64,000 nucleotides of DNA from Bagarius yarrelli (taxonomy: Eukaryota > Chordata > Actinopteri > Siluriformes > Sisoridae): positions 4,516,072 through 4,580,071 of the forward strand of contig VCAZ01000017.1 of NCBI GenBank assembly GCA_005784505.1, written 5' to 3'. Below the pieces are notes generated by a model, which saw only the letters and a list, made by a program, of their open reading frames with translations, was not told the DNA's origin and did no database searches. How positions within the stretch are numbered: position 1 is the first letter of the stretch; each line of letters starts with the position of its first letter. Both the position numbers and the translations under genes were made by a program. Positions 14,201 through 26,735 of the stretch are shown piece after piece.

Positions 14201-16391
14201 ACAAGCCTTCAGGCTGCACACAGTCACAGGGCGTGCAGCCATGTGCTGCCATCTGTTGGAGTGTCTTGAAACTTTTTGATAATGATCTTGTGTGTGATTA
14301 TATGATGTATATATTTGTTATGGCTCGTATATCAAACTGTTGAAGTAAAATTATCTGGCGAAAATAATTTGATAAATCTGTTTGCAGAAAGCAACCGCGA
14401 TTTGCTTGAGCTTGAAAAGCGGAAAGAGCTCCTGAATAGGAACCAGTCGCAGCAGAGCCAAGTACCACGTGGATTTTTTTTTTTTTTTTAGATTCATGGA
14501 AAAGTGAAGCTTACAAAATCTAAATAGTGTGTGTTCTGTAGTGTCCTTTCAGTGAGGGTCCCAAAGAGCCTCCATCGAAGAGTTTGCGTGAGGAGTACAA
14601 CGACAAGCAGAAGATGCTGAACGAACTTAAGGAGTATGAGTACACACACACACCTGCATAAAACACTTATTTGTTTTGTTAATAAATTTTATATATATAT
14701 ATTTTCCTATTCAGGTTAAATGAGGATTTGGTGCTGGAGCAGAAAAGACTTCAGTGTGAAAACGAAACCCTGATGATGCAAGAGCAGGAGAAAGAAATCA
14801 AACTACAGGAACTGATGTATTGTAGAAAACGACACACTTTTACAGAGATTTTTAAACACATGATGAACAGACAAGTCACGATGTAGCATTGTGGTGGTGT
14901 CGTGTCATACACAGCGTGTCTACCGAGAAGACTGAGCAAGTCAGCGAAGATCTGAAGGACTTCGAAGAGACGCTGGTGAGGTTTCATTATGACGTCATGA
15001 GCAGAGAGCAGACATAACGTCCGCAATCCCGTTCTCTGTCTTCTGTTTCAGGCCCGACAGCTCCAAACTTTACACAATTTGAGGAGGATGTTTGTGCAGG
15101 ATCTGACCACGCATGTGAAAAAGGTATCTCGATTAATTTCCTGTGTGCAAAACTGGTAGGCTGTGTTTGCCTGCTGATGTTTTGGGAGCTGTTAGCTGGA
15201 CAGGTTGTGTACCGTAAGTGGAGAAACCATCGTCTAAAAACATGAACTAAATTCTGCTTAATAGTACAATTTGCTACAAAAATTTAGGGCTGGAATGAGG
15301 TGTTGGGGGTGCCATGGTAGGTGCAGGACTGTTACTAGCCGATGGTGATGTAACATTATTGCTAGAGAAAGTATTAAAAATGTTAATAATATAATAAATA
15401 TAAAATTGTTACATTGAGCTCAATGTATGTTAACAGTAATTAAATAATCAAGATAATCATTTGAATATTTCGGGCATTTGTCTTAATCTATTACAAATGT
15501 TGTCCACTAGAGGGAGCAGAAGGAAAAACAATAAAAGGCATGAATTACATTGCAACAATCCAATTTATTTTATTTTTTTTATATAAAAACATTGATTTGC
15601 TATTAACAAAAGTGCGAGGATGGGAATTCAAAACAAGCTGATGTACTGATGGGGATATTTGTGATTTGGCAGAAAAATACAGCAGATAATGAGAACAGGG
15701 GAAGAGACGTGATACTTAATCACAAGATGTCCTTCCTGGAGAATAATCTAGCACAGCTCAGCAGAGCACATAAACAGGTAACTGTTAAATTATCAATATT
15801 ATGTCCATTTCATTTATCCAAGTATAAAAACAACAATCTGTGCGCAAGATATCCTGTAACTTTTCCACTCTGTCTGTCTCTCCGTCTTTGTCTCTCTCAT
15901 TTCAGCTGGTACGAGAAAACGCAGACCTGCGCTGTGAGCTGCCCAAACTGGAGAAGCGTGTGCGTGTGATGTCCGAGCGGGCGAGGGCTCTGGAGTTCAC
16001 ACTGAAAGAGGCCAAACAGAGCGCATGCCGCGAACGGAGACGCTACCAGCAGGAGGTGGACCGCATCAAAGACGCAATACGAGCCAAGAACACGGCCTGG
16101 CGCGGCCACTCGGCGCTCATCGGTGAGTCACGTGTCGGTGAAGCTCCACGCCAAGAAAAATTTATTTTACATATTTAACACACAGCACAAAGTTATATTT
16201 TAAGCCAGTGATTGTGGTAATATTGTGTTTTTAATTCTCTTTTTTTTGACACATTTATGGGAAAGAGGACAAAAATATAAAAATGGCGTGTGTGTGTTGC
16301 AGTCAAGCCTATTCGTGCTGGCCACCATCACATCATCTCTGTAACTGCTGGGAGAGACGGATCAACCGTCTATAGCTACCACCATGTTTAA
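7824..16391 (+). CDS. kif5c: kif5c, kinesin-1 heavy chain
   Basis: Microtubule plus-end motor that carries vesicles and mitochondria, mainly in neurons. 25 exons: 7824-7940, 8247-8334, 8422-8495, 8982-9086, 9316-9364, 9589-9644, 9808-9895, 10012-10136, 10309-10413, 10950-11098, 11298-11446, 11753-11907, 12019-12087, 12547-12735, 12847-12993, 13090-13272, 13365-13476, 14388-14461, 14542-14633, 14715-14816, 14915-14975, 15052-15123, 15673-15777, 15906-16122, 16303-16391. They join in frame to 923 aa (human KIF5C is about 957). The motor has a P-loop GQTSSGKT (82-89), switch I NEHSSRSH (195-202), switch II DLAGSE (228-233), then the neck ELTAEEWKKKY, a coiled-coil stalk and a cargo/regulatory tail. 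Oddities: the tail IAK motif reads IVK (894-896), and part of the stalk (exons 18-19) is proline-rich. mbd5 next door supports kif5c over kif5a/b. Confidence 0.93.
7995..8115 (+). repeat. tRNA-derived SINE fragment
   Basis: The block contains GTGGTTAAATGTGCTGATTGG, CCCAGCACCACCAAGCTGCC and CAACTGCTTAGTTA words shared with the fuller copy at 41930-42138. It lies in kif5c intron 1 in sense orientation and lacks the conserved 3' tail. Confidence 0.6.
8179..8239. repeat. (GT)n microsatellite in kif5c intron 1
   Basis: About 30 GT units end a few bases before the acceptor of kif5c exon 2 (exon starts at 8247), so the repeat replaces the usual pyrimidine tract. Confidence 0.95.
10440..10645. repeat. 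CATC/CATT-rich degenerate minisatellite
   Basis: Degenerate repeats of CATTCATC, CCATGATTCAT and ATCATC fill this part of kif5c intron 9. The open frame across it (His/Ser/Ile-rich) is a product of the repeat and is not a gene. Confidence 0.8.
11641..11710. repeat. dispersed repeat family R2, short inverted copy
   Basis: The run AATAAAGAAAATGATTTGTG plus the following ATCATGAGTCATATA is the reverse complement, with few mismatches, of about 21502-21537. It lies in kif5c intron 11, just upstream of exon 12. Confidence 0.6.
14163..14284. repeat. foldback with two inverted CTCF-like motifs
   Basis: In kif5c intron 17, an arm of about 40 bp (AAGTTTTGAGACAAACCAGC and the 20 bases after it) is repeated inverted at about 14240-14284 with several mismatches; the loop itself holds a shorter inverted pair (GGCTGCAC / GTGCAGCC). 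Each arm carries a CTCF-like core: CCAGCAGATGGCAG at 14186-14199 on plus and CCAACAGATGGCAG read from minus at 14246-14259. It could be a small MITE or an RNA hairpin; I cannot tell which. Confidence 0.6.
15290..15640 (+). repeat. dispersed repeat family R1, copy 1
   Basis: In kif5c intron 22, this block shares ordered words with 23918-24245: GATGGTGATGTAACATTATTG, AAGATAATCATT, CCACTAGAGGGAG, AACAATAAAAGGCATGA and CATTGCAACAATCCAAT. The two copies diverge by substitutions and small indels, so they are old. Both hold a CTCF-like CCACTAGAGGGAG core. Confidence 0.65.
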
Positions 16392-16543
16392 TCAGTGTTT
16401 GTACATGTTTGTGTGTGGGGGGGGGGCTGTTTGCACGCCGTTTTCTATGTTCACTGCTTTGTGGTGAGTTATGGCACTTTTTCAGAAGTTTGTTTTCCCC
16501 TGTGGTTTTGGCCGTTCCTTCGCAGCGCTGTTATCAGACTGAA

Positions 16544-16549
16544 AATAAA
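16544..16549 (+). terminator. kif5c polyadenylation signal
   Basis: AATAAA lies about 155 bases after the kif5c stop codon, the first canonical hexamer on this strand, giving a short 3' UTR if used. Confidence 0.6.
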
Positions 16550-16579
16550 AACTTTCTATCAGAAGTTTTTCTATAATTA

Positions 16580-19490
16580 AAGATTTGGATTTTTTTTATA
16601 TAGAAACAACGGAAACACAGAACCTTCAATGTTGAGTACACAGATCTGCTGTAAAAAGCTTTTTTTTTTTAATTTATTTATAAGAAAAATAATAACAGAA
16701 TTTAAAGCTAATCTCGCAGTTTTATATAATCATATTTTAACATCAAAAATTAACCCCTTACTGGGTTTTTTGGGGGTTTTTTTTGGTAGAAAATTGACTT
16801 TTTGAGATCTTCATCGAATTCACACAGTTTAGGATGATTAAGACGAACACGAGGGTGCGCTTACTTTTACTCTCTAAAGCAGAGATCCGACGTTCTCTGT
16901 TCTAATTTACTGACTCTGTACAATAGAATGTACAGAATATAAAAATTTTACGTTTTAATATGTTGAACCATAAATGCAGTAAGAGTTTTGGTTGAATTTC
17001 AACTTTAAAAATACCTTTTTGTACAATTTTTAATCCCCATTTTAGCCTATAACACTGTAATAATCCATCTATAAGCACCTGTACTGTAATAACATTCCAC
17101 TGTAACTCATTTATATTCTGAACTTCACTTTAGCACAATAACCGGTTTGGCTTCTATCTGAATTACGGGACTGTTTGTTTTATTAGTTTTAGGCGTCGCA
17201 GATGAGTTTTGCTTTTCTTAATGCACTTTTGTGTAAATTTGATAAACTGAAAAACTTTGTTTTAGAAAAAAAGACTATTTATACAAGCTGCTACAGCAAA
17301 AACTAAAAGTGCACTCTTGTGTTAGTTCTGCTTCTCCGAATGCACTTTGTAAATGTGGTAATAAAAAGGGAAAAAACCCCACAAGGATTAACCCTTTACT
17401 AGTTTTTTTTTTTCTTTTCTTTTCATCAGTCTTTACCAAATTCACTGCTTTTGTTTTGCAGAACAAAAAATGTATTTAAAATTTGCCCCCCCCAAACCTG
17501 TAGGTTCCATAGACTGCAGTCTGTTGGATATTAGTGTCACATCTCCGCTTTAGAGAACGACGAGATGAAACTAATCACACTCTTCTGTTTGTATTAATCA
17601 CCTTAATGTACTTTATACATTTGATGAAGATCTGAAAACATCTTTTTTTTTTTTTTTTTTTGCCCCAAAAATCAGTAAGGCGTTAATCTTTGTGTTCTAG
17701 ACAAATGTTATTTTTCAGTTTTCATCGAAATTTACACAGTGCATTAGGAGGAAGTAAAACCAACACACGAGTGCACTTTTATTAGTTTTAGGTGTCGTAG
17801 GTTAGTCCTGAAATTCAGATGGAAGAGAATCGATTATTGTATTAAAGAGAGGTGTATTTTAGTGCAGAATATAAATGAGTTACAGTGGAATGTTATTACA
17901 GTAAGAGGTTAATCTTTGTGTTTCATTTTAGGTGGAAGATGTGATGTCCTGCAGTCGTCCTCACACCTGTTATCTTTGCATTTAATTTAGTGAAAAGCTG
18001 AGACTGATGGGTTTTTTTGGTAAGATTAGTAAAAGGTTAATCTGCACTTTGATTTGTTTTTGGTGTAGCATAGCGTCACATAAAAGCTTAACCCCCTACC
18101 CCCTAAAAGATTAACCCCCTACTGTTGCCCGAGGCAAATAGTTGATGTGACGTTTTAATATCCAACATACTGCAGGCTATAGAATATAAACGGCTGGCGA
18201 AGCCCCAAGTTCAGACCTGCTTTCGTCTTCCCACCGGTGACGTCTGCTGTGAATTTAGTGAAAATCGGAGACTGATGACTTTTCGGTAAAATCAGTAAGG
18301 GGTTAATCTTTGTGAAAATGGTGAAAAAAGTTTAACCCCTTACTAATTTCTAGGGCAAAAAAATGATGTCTTTAAATCTTCACCACAGTGCCCTTTTTAT
18401 TTGTTTTTTAGCAGATAAATAGCCTTGTTGTGTTTATAGGTGGAAAATTGAGGTTCTTTTCATTTTCCCTGAATTCAGTGGTCATTACAGGCATGCGGTT
18501 TCCTCATCGTTCTTAGCGATGTGAACCGTCTGTGTTGACCCGTCTGTGTAAACCCATCGGTGACGAACTCGGGCCTTAATTAGCTGCAGAGCTAAAATAA
18601 AATTTAAAAAAAAGTGCCTCCTAACCCTGTAGTCTGTTGGATATTAAAGTGTCACATCTCTCCTTTAGAGAACGACGGGATAAAACTCATCACACTCTTC
18701 TGTTCGCATTAATGTTGTTTTTAAATTTAGTGAAGATTTGAAGACGTCTTTTTTTTTTTTTTTGCCCCAGAAATCAGTAAGGGGTTAATCTTCGTGTTCT
18801 TGGGTGGAAATTTGATGTTCAGCAAACAGTACAGACGTCATGATTAACACAGAAATGTACCCAGTTTCGTTTTTTCCCAACTGCAGAGCTGAAAATTGAC
18901 AGTTTTTGCATCCCAAATTTGTAAAGGTTGAAATTTTTTGATGAAGTGTCCTTTAAAGGCTAAATGAACAATCTGCTCCACTTACAACCAATAAAAATGC
19001 ACTGTTGCATTAGTTTTTGCTCCTAATGCACTTTGTAAATTTGATAAAAATTTAAAAAATTAACCCCAAATTTGCAGCAAATGTCAATACGATTGCAGGA
19101 ATCTTTAATGGTCAAGAGCTAAAAAAAAAAAAGCCTCCCAAACCTGTACATTCTGTAGACTGCAGTCTGTTGGATATTAAAGTGTCACATGTCCGCTTTA
19201 GAGAACGACGAGATCAAACTAATCACACAGCTGTTTGTGCTTTGTGAATTTGATGAAGATTTGAAGACGTCAACTTTTTTGCCAGAAGAAACGATCAATT
19301 TTTACTGGGACAAACAGAATATTAAATATATTTTCATATAAAATAAATCATGGATGCAGTAAAGAAGCCTAAATGGAATGAAAACTTAATATTTTCTCAC
19401 ACTAAACTATAACATTGTAATTATGCATCTATAACCGTCTGTGCTGTAATATATTCTCAGTGGTGGGCTGTCCGGCTTTTCTCTGCTCAT
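16580..19490. repeat. gene-free block of local duplications and inverted repeats
   Basis: No exon is visible. Three diverged copies of a unit of about 150-200 bp start near 17490, 18620 and 19137 (shared words GTCTGTTGGATATTA, GTGTCACAT, TTTAGAGAACGACG, CTAATCACAC, GATGAAGAT). The first two end with a T-run, TGCCCCA and AATCAGTAAGG. The stretch around 17078-17117 recurs inverted around 17862-17900 with about 37 matching bases and weaker similarity on each side. The segment near 16930-17110 resembles 19340-19460. The words AACCCCTTACT and AGTAAGGGGTTAA alternate through the block as inverted partners. This is a local, decaying complex repeat between the convergent 3' ends of kif5c and septin10. 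Confidence 0.7.
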
Positions 19491-20524
19491 GCTATGAAAA
19501 ATAAAATTGTTTGGAATTATGTACATCTTGATTGGTTATTCATTAGTGTAGTGACAGAATTAACAGCCAATCCAATTTTGACATTTATTATAAGCCCACC
19601 CTCTGGGTGCCCAAAGCTACCCCAACATTCGTATTTTCACCAAAAAAACCCCACAATATTAGAGCAATATTTATTCATGCTTTAATGAATTTTAACCCAT
19701 ACACAACTTTGATAAATACACTAAAAATAAAAAAAATACATGACTACTCTAAGGAATAAAGCAAACAATGGCGACTGGGTGTCATGATCCTTTTGGTCAA
19801 GAAAAAATATTTGAAAGACTGCAGCTCCACTGTGATGTTCCAGAATCAGCTTTTTTTTCCCTCCAGTTTAAATGGGAAGACTAAACTCCACCTCCTCCTC
19901 CTTTACTGGGTCTAAACTTACATTAAACCATGCGCTTGTGCATTTATCTGCTTTTCTTACAAACTGTGAAATAAATCATTCATTGAAATCTTTCTGTAAG
20001 GCACAACGGTTCTAAAGGCACTTTGATCCCCATGTACAAAACTTTGTTTTGTCGCCCACTAGTGACCATCCTTAATAATACATTAAAAATTGTGTGAAGG
20101 AAATATAAAAAAAGGCATATACAAATGATACACACACAGCAGTCCTGCTGATACACGTGAATAATAAAAACATGAAAAAGATATAAACTAGATAAGTCTT
20201 TTTTTCCTAGGATGGATGGAATGGATCCAGTCTTCAACACCGACTCTTTACATGAACCCAGAGCTGGAATGAGAAAGAGTGATGTCAGAAACGATTGTAA
20301 ACCTCATTTTCCAGTGCAAGTTTAATTAACCGTTCTATTTTAACAATCAGTAAATAATCAGGGGTCTTTACAGGCTTTGTTTGGTGAAGAGGAAGAAAAA
20401 ATCTAGCTGAAAGAAAAAGCTCACAGCAACTCACTGGTTGTTTCAAAGACTGACATTATTTTTACACTAAAAAGTAGATAAAGACAATAGAGACTTAAAG
20501 AAATTAATAATTAAATAATGATAC

Positions 20525-20630
20525 CCATTACCACTAAGCTGCCATTATTGGGGCCCTGAGAAAGGCCCCCTACCCCTCAACAGCACAGTTAAACTGAGGA
20601 ACAAATGCAATATTTTTTAGATATCTAATC
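20525..20630 (+). repeat. tRNA-derived SINE fragment
   Basis: Shares CACTAAGCTGCCATT, GGGGCCCTGAGAAAGGCCCC and CCCTCAACAGCACAGTTAAA with the SINE family; it lies in the presumed septin10 3' UTR, antisense to the gene. Confidence 0.55.
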
Positions 20631-20743
20631 ATTAAAAATGTGTTTAAGACTCCCCCTTGTGGCCAAGCCTGATGTAAAGACGCTACAGATACAGACTATT
20701 AGGGGGTTTTTTCATTTAAGTTTACATCTATAAACAAACAAAT

Positions 20744-20962
20744 TCAGTTAAAATTTTGAAGCGATTGTGTAACTGACTTTTTGCGGTCTTTGTCCTTCTT
20801 CAGGTTGGAGTTGGAGCTGAACGACTGGCCCTGCAGGAGCTCGGCCGCAGCTTTCTTCTTACTGAAGGAGTTCATTTCATCCTCCAGCGACTTCCTCTTC
20901 TCATCCAGCTTGCTCTTCTCGTCAGCATGCAAACGCTTCAGCTGCTCAAACTTGCCCTGAAG

Positions 20963-21010
<48 letters not shown>

Positions 21011-24000
21011 ATAATCGCTTTCATTATGGCATGTATGGAATTTGGTTTGGTGACTATTTTTAGGGGGAAAAAACTACAAAAATGATTATAAACCCTGGAG
21101 GTGAAATGCTTAAAGAGGGTTAAGCCAAATGTGTCTTTAAAACACTTTTAGACTCCATTGATTCATTATTACATCAGTAAGATAATAAACAGAGATAAAG
21201 TGTGTAAGTGTGTGTACGTCTGCTTGTTCACTCCCTTTCAGTGTGTGTCAGACTGTCAGTACGATCACCTCTCTCTCTGCCTCCTTCAGCTCCGTCTCTT
21301 TCTCTTTAACACGCAGGACAAACATCTGCCTCATCTCCTCCTCTCTCCTCTGCAGCTCCAGCAGGAACTCCTGACGCTTCGCCTCGTACGTCTCCTGCAG
21401 GCTGAAAACACACATATTAACACCCAATTATCATTCGGTCTGTCCAGGAACGCACAACACAACGCAATCTGGATTCATCCAATTTAAATGACTTGATCCT
21501 TTATATGACTCAGGATTCACAAATCATTTTCTTTATTCACTTGGATCAGTTGAGTCATAAGTCATCTTGCCAACAACATAAATACATACAAACATAATCA
21601 GTTGTTATTAGTAGTTGTTAGCTAGTTACTGTAGAAACAACTAGTTGACTGATTTGTAGCCGATATGGCTACCGATTCATTTGATTCATATGAACCGTAG
21701 GATTCAGCGGATCCAACAGACATTCATGAGCCCAAGCACTCGGTGGATTCTAAGAATTGGTTGCTAGTGGAATACTATAGCAAATGCAGGCAGTATTCCT
21801 ACTGACTCAAGTGACTTGGATGGGATCTGTTCAACAAGTGAATTAGAAGGATTCAAATCTGTAAATTGATTCAGATAGATAACTTGCTGGTTGTCTTTAA
21901 TTTAACCAGACAAACATAGATCATGGTTGGTTTGAGCTGGATGTTTCTACCTGACTGGTTTGCTGTCAGCGTCCGTGTCCTTAAAGCCCATCTCCTCCAG
22001 TTTGCAGCGTCTGTAAAGCTCGTAGTGGCGTGTGTGCGTTTGCTCTCGCAGGTCCTCCATGTTCACACAGATCAGCATCTCCCTCAGCTTCACAAAATCA
22101 CAGTGGTTCTCGTTCTCCACTGAAACACACCCCAACAACTGAGAGTCAGCAAATTTACTTTAAAAAGCAGAGGAAAAAAAAATAAAGCACACACACACAC
22201 ACACACACACACACAGCGTACCTTGCACCACTCCCCAGGGGTACTGCCGTGCTTTCACCATCTTATTTCCAATCTTTACCTCCTCTGTGCTTCCCACTAC
22301 AGCAAACGGCAGGTGGCCCTGAACACAACACACACTATAACGTTATTATTTTGGAATCACTATGTCCTAATATAGTAAATTTTAAAATATTTCCTGAGTG
22401 TGTGCATGCTTTCTGATATTTTTCCAATTTTCTATTTCTGACTGTACCTGATCAAGTCTTATATCACTTGTCCCATATTATTATTTATAAAGTGATCCAC
22501 AGTACTCACGTTCATGGCGCTGTTGATCTTGGAGACCGTCTCATCGTCGGTGGGGAACTGGTAGATCTGCACTCCGTTGCTCACCAGCTCGCTCATGATC
22601 TTGATTTTAAACTTGTGTAGCTCGCTCTTAGAGATGGTATCGGCTTTGGCGATGACTGGGATTATATTTACCTTTAAAAAAAAAAAAAGGACATTATAAG
22701 GACACATTCAGGTGTAGAGTCACTTTCAGAGATTCAGAGAATACTAAAACATGAATCACTCCAGTTTAAGGCCCAATCTCATTTCTACCCCTTGGCCCTA
22801 CCCCTCTGTTTTACACCTTCATGTGAAGGGGTGGGGGTGTCTCGATTCTCTTTTGGTTGAAGGTGTTGGATAACCTTTAATACAAAGATTTTTCAGGAGC
22901 ACAACATATATAAGCCACAGCAAAACCATGGCTGCCCAAAGGACCAAAGAGAACACAAACAATTATTTTTTGCCATTAATAAGAAATTTAACGACCAACA
23001 AATCATCTTTTTTATTACATTAAATGTTGTGTTCATATTTCACTGTCGACGGCCTGAGGGAAAACGAAACCTGTGCAATGAACACTGCTGGGTGGTGCGG
23101 CACGGCAAATTTTCATCTTATATTTCAGCTTTTTTTCCCTGAGATTTTGGTGCATCATTATAAAAACTGGTGGCCTGTCCACACCCCCGAGTTTGGGAAC
23201 CACAAGGTTCAGTTGTTATATCAGTTGTTTTTACCGATGCACAATTACTTACAGATTTTAGAAAAACATAAAACAACATCCCAAACGCTAATCACTGAAC
23301 GATTTAATTTATAATACAGCTGGGATAAAAATAGCATTTTCACTAATATATATATATATATAGGACACAATAACCAAATCTTGGACAAAACCTGAAATGT
23401 TCACAGTTCACCTGCTCTTCCTAAATATACTTATTCTCTCATAAGACTAAATTAAAATATCAGCATCAGACCAACCGCAAGCACTCCAATTACTTTTATA
23501 GAAAATTACATTTACCAACATCAACTATTTTCATTATAGTACAAATAATCTGCTAGCAATTGTGAGCAGGAAATACCCACCGCATGCCAGCCTTTAAACC
23601 ACACACACACACACCGAATATCCCAGAGGACCTAAAATCGCACACAAACACCACGCTACACAAACACATTATATAAACCACACACAATAGCCTTATACAG
23701 AACAGCTGAGGAATAAATCCTACAGAAGGTCAAAAATGTGAAGCCCGCCCTCGTTCTCTTTCCCTCAGATGAAGCAACAGACGCTTCCAAGAGTAGTAAA
23801 AGCTGAACTAAAACGGCAACTTTTCTTGTACACTTTGACATGAACGGTGTCAGTCTCACAATTTCTTTTTTTAGCGAGTGGAAAAAAAAAATTAACAAAC
23901 TGGACCGTCAGCAGCTGATAGTGATGATGTAATATCACTGCTAGCTATAATATTTAATATTAAAGTTGACTGTTCAAAATGCAATGAATGAAACATGAAA

Positions 24001-26649
24001 TCAGTGAATTTGAGTTTGATGTGGTTATTGTGAGTCATTAAGTCATTAAGATAATCATTCAAATAATTCAGCCATTTATATCAATCGGATTTAGAGACGA
24101 TGGAAGTGATATTATTGTGGCCACTAGAGGGAGTTGAAAGGAAAACAACAAAAGACATGACTTACATTGCAACGATCCAATCACAAGACCAGAAATATTT
24201 AAAGAATGTTGATTGGCTAACAATGGTTAGTGTGAGGGTGGGAATATGGAATAAACCAATAAGAGCTCACACTCAAATCACATGATTTTCAAAAGATTAC
24301 AGACCTACAGTACATAAACATTTGTTTGTCCGAGTTTTGTATTACAGTACAATATTTAGATTTTTTAATACAGTATTATATGACTAAATTGTTTTATTTT
24401 TTATTAAATTTGCTAATAATATAAATAATTATATTTAACTTATTGTTAAAATGGTAAGTAGCTTTCCTCTCTGGGGGTCCCGTATTGACCAGCCACCACA
24501 AATTTTGTGTCAAAATGGTCTTTTGAAATAAAAAGTGTAAAATGTAACACAACAAAAGTCTAAATGTAGATCCGGATGGGGATTTCGATCCCTACCTATT
24601 AAGCCGAATAATAAATATTAATAAAAACTTTTTGGAAAAAGACAAATTGTAAACATTTGTGGGTTTTAAAACCATGACATGCATAAATTAGTAAAGACAA
24701 ACTGGACTAGTTATGTATGATCACTACAGCAGATTATTAAAGTTATTAAAGTACACGCGTGCAGTTATAACCTAAAGAAAGGATGAGATTTAAGTATAAA
24801 CTGTTTTTAGAAAGTCTGAATATTTGGCGTGGTCATTTGGGACTTTTTTATAACATATTTAAAGAAGAAAACCATAAGAGAAAGAAAGACTACTTTACGT
24901 TTCCATGGTAACATTAACTAATACTCAACTAGAGAAAGAGAAACTGGACACACAACATGTTGTGAATGAAAACAAATCACCAAATGTCTGATTGGGTGCA
25001 GTGAAAATGGAGAAGGTCTTTGGAGATCTGTTTGATGAACCACAGTGTTTGGTACCCACCTTGCTGTCCAGTTTCTTCATGGTGACGAGATCGAGGGATT
25101 TCAGCGAGTGTCCGGACGGGGCGATGAAGTACAGGCAGGCGTGGATGCGCGAGTCGTGGTAGTTGTGCAGCGAGCGTTTGATCTTTAGCTCTTCCTGCAG
25201 GTACGACTCGAACTGTGTGTCGATGTAGTCCACAACGTGTTGGTAGCTGTGGAGGAATTTTTTCCCGAAATTAACTAAAGTTGGACACCTAACAAAATTG
25301 GACACCTAAAGGCGTAGTGTGGGTATTGGGATGGGACCACAAAGTGCTCACAGTTTGAACTCACTATTACTTTTGTAGCTGAATAAACCCAAACTCCCAA
25401 AAATCCAACATTTAATAGAAAACCTTCCAGAGAAATGTGGCTGATTAGAACAGTAAATAGAAAATAAATCGTTTTTTAGCTGTACAATGTCTAAATTTTT
25501 CCCAGCCAAACATCTGTCTGTCACTGTGTTTGTATAACCAATTTACAGACTGCCCCCTCCCTTTTGTGCCTGCTGACCTGTCTTGTTTGTTCATCTGGTC
25601 TCCGAACCCCACGGTGTTGACGATGGTGAGCTTGAGTCGCACGTTGCTCTCCTGAAGGTCGTACGTTTGCGCACGGAGCTTGACGCGTGGCTCGAAATGA
25701 GACGACTCAAAGTTCTCAAAGTTGGTGTTGAACAGCGTGTCCATCAGGGTGGACTTCCCGATACCCGTCTCACCTGTAGACAAAATGAGACGTTCGTATG
25801 ACGTGATAAAGGAACAGCTGTATATGTACAGTATAACGCTTGGAAGAGAAGTTTATTAGTGCTGAATGGGGAACTTTTATCAAGATCATGGATTCAATTC
25901 TCAGCATCACTGCTGGGCCCCGGAGCAAGGCCCTTAACCTTCAACTGCTCAGTTGGATAAGAAAATAATAAGTGCATCTGTTAAATGGCAGAAATGTATT
26001 AAAACGTAAAGCTACAGTGTAAAAAATACTGAAATAAATTAGTCCATTTTTAATCCACCATTTCGGCTTAAAAGGAGATGCAAAGAAAAAAAACAATCAC
26101 CGATGCAGAGGATGTTGAAGCAGAAGCCCTGACTGGTGGATTTATTAACCAGCTGATCGGGTAAGCTGTCAAAGCCAACATGACCAGACAGAGACAGAGG
26201 ACGAGTGTTTCTTTCCTGTTAAAAGAAAAATAAACAGAAAACAAAGGCTTTGATTTGACACAATCATTAGTAGTGAATAAAATGTTAGGAAAAACATGGA
26301 AAAGCTGGAAAGACTGCACAATTTCACTCCATTGTTAGAACCGGGTGAAAGACACGTTTAAAAGACAAGTTTTTCACACTTCTGGCTGTTAATCTTAATG
26401 AAATGACAGAAAAAAACCCACGAAAGCATAAAATACACAGTGTGAAAAAAAAAATACAGCTAAAAATAAAGACCCGATGTGGAAAGTTCGGCCACAGTGT
26501 TTCGGGGTGGTGTTTAGGACTGGGTCCATAAAGACAACACCCTTAAAGAGTCACATGATTCCGACACGTTTCTTCTAGGAAACTTAAATAGTAAGGAAAA
26601 CGGAATCATAAAACCTTAATAATATGCGTGTGTGTGTATATATATATGC

Positions 26650-26735
<86 letters not shown>

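Noticed and set aside
20649..20662. CTCF-like CCACAAGGGGGAGT on minus in the septin10 3' region
   Set aside because: Only about 11 of 14 positions match and it is unsupported by context; too weak to list as a site.
23656..23898. 80-codon frame on minus in septin10 intron 4
   Set aside because: No family resemblance, no splice context, and it lies in intronic repeat-like DNA.
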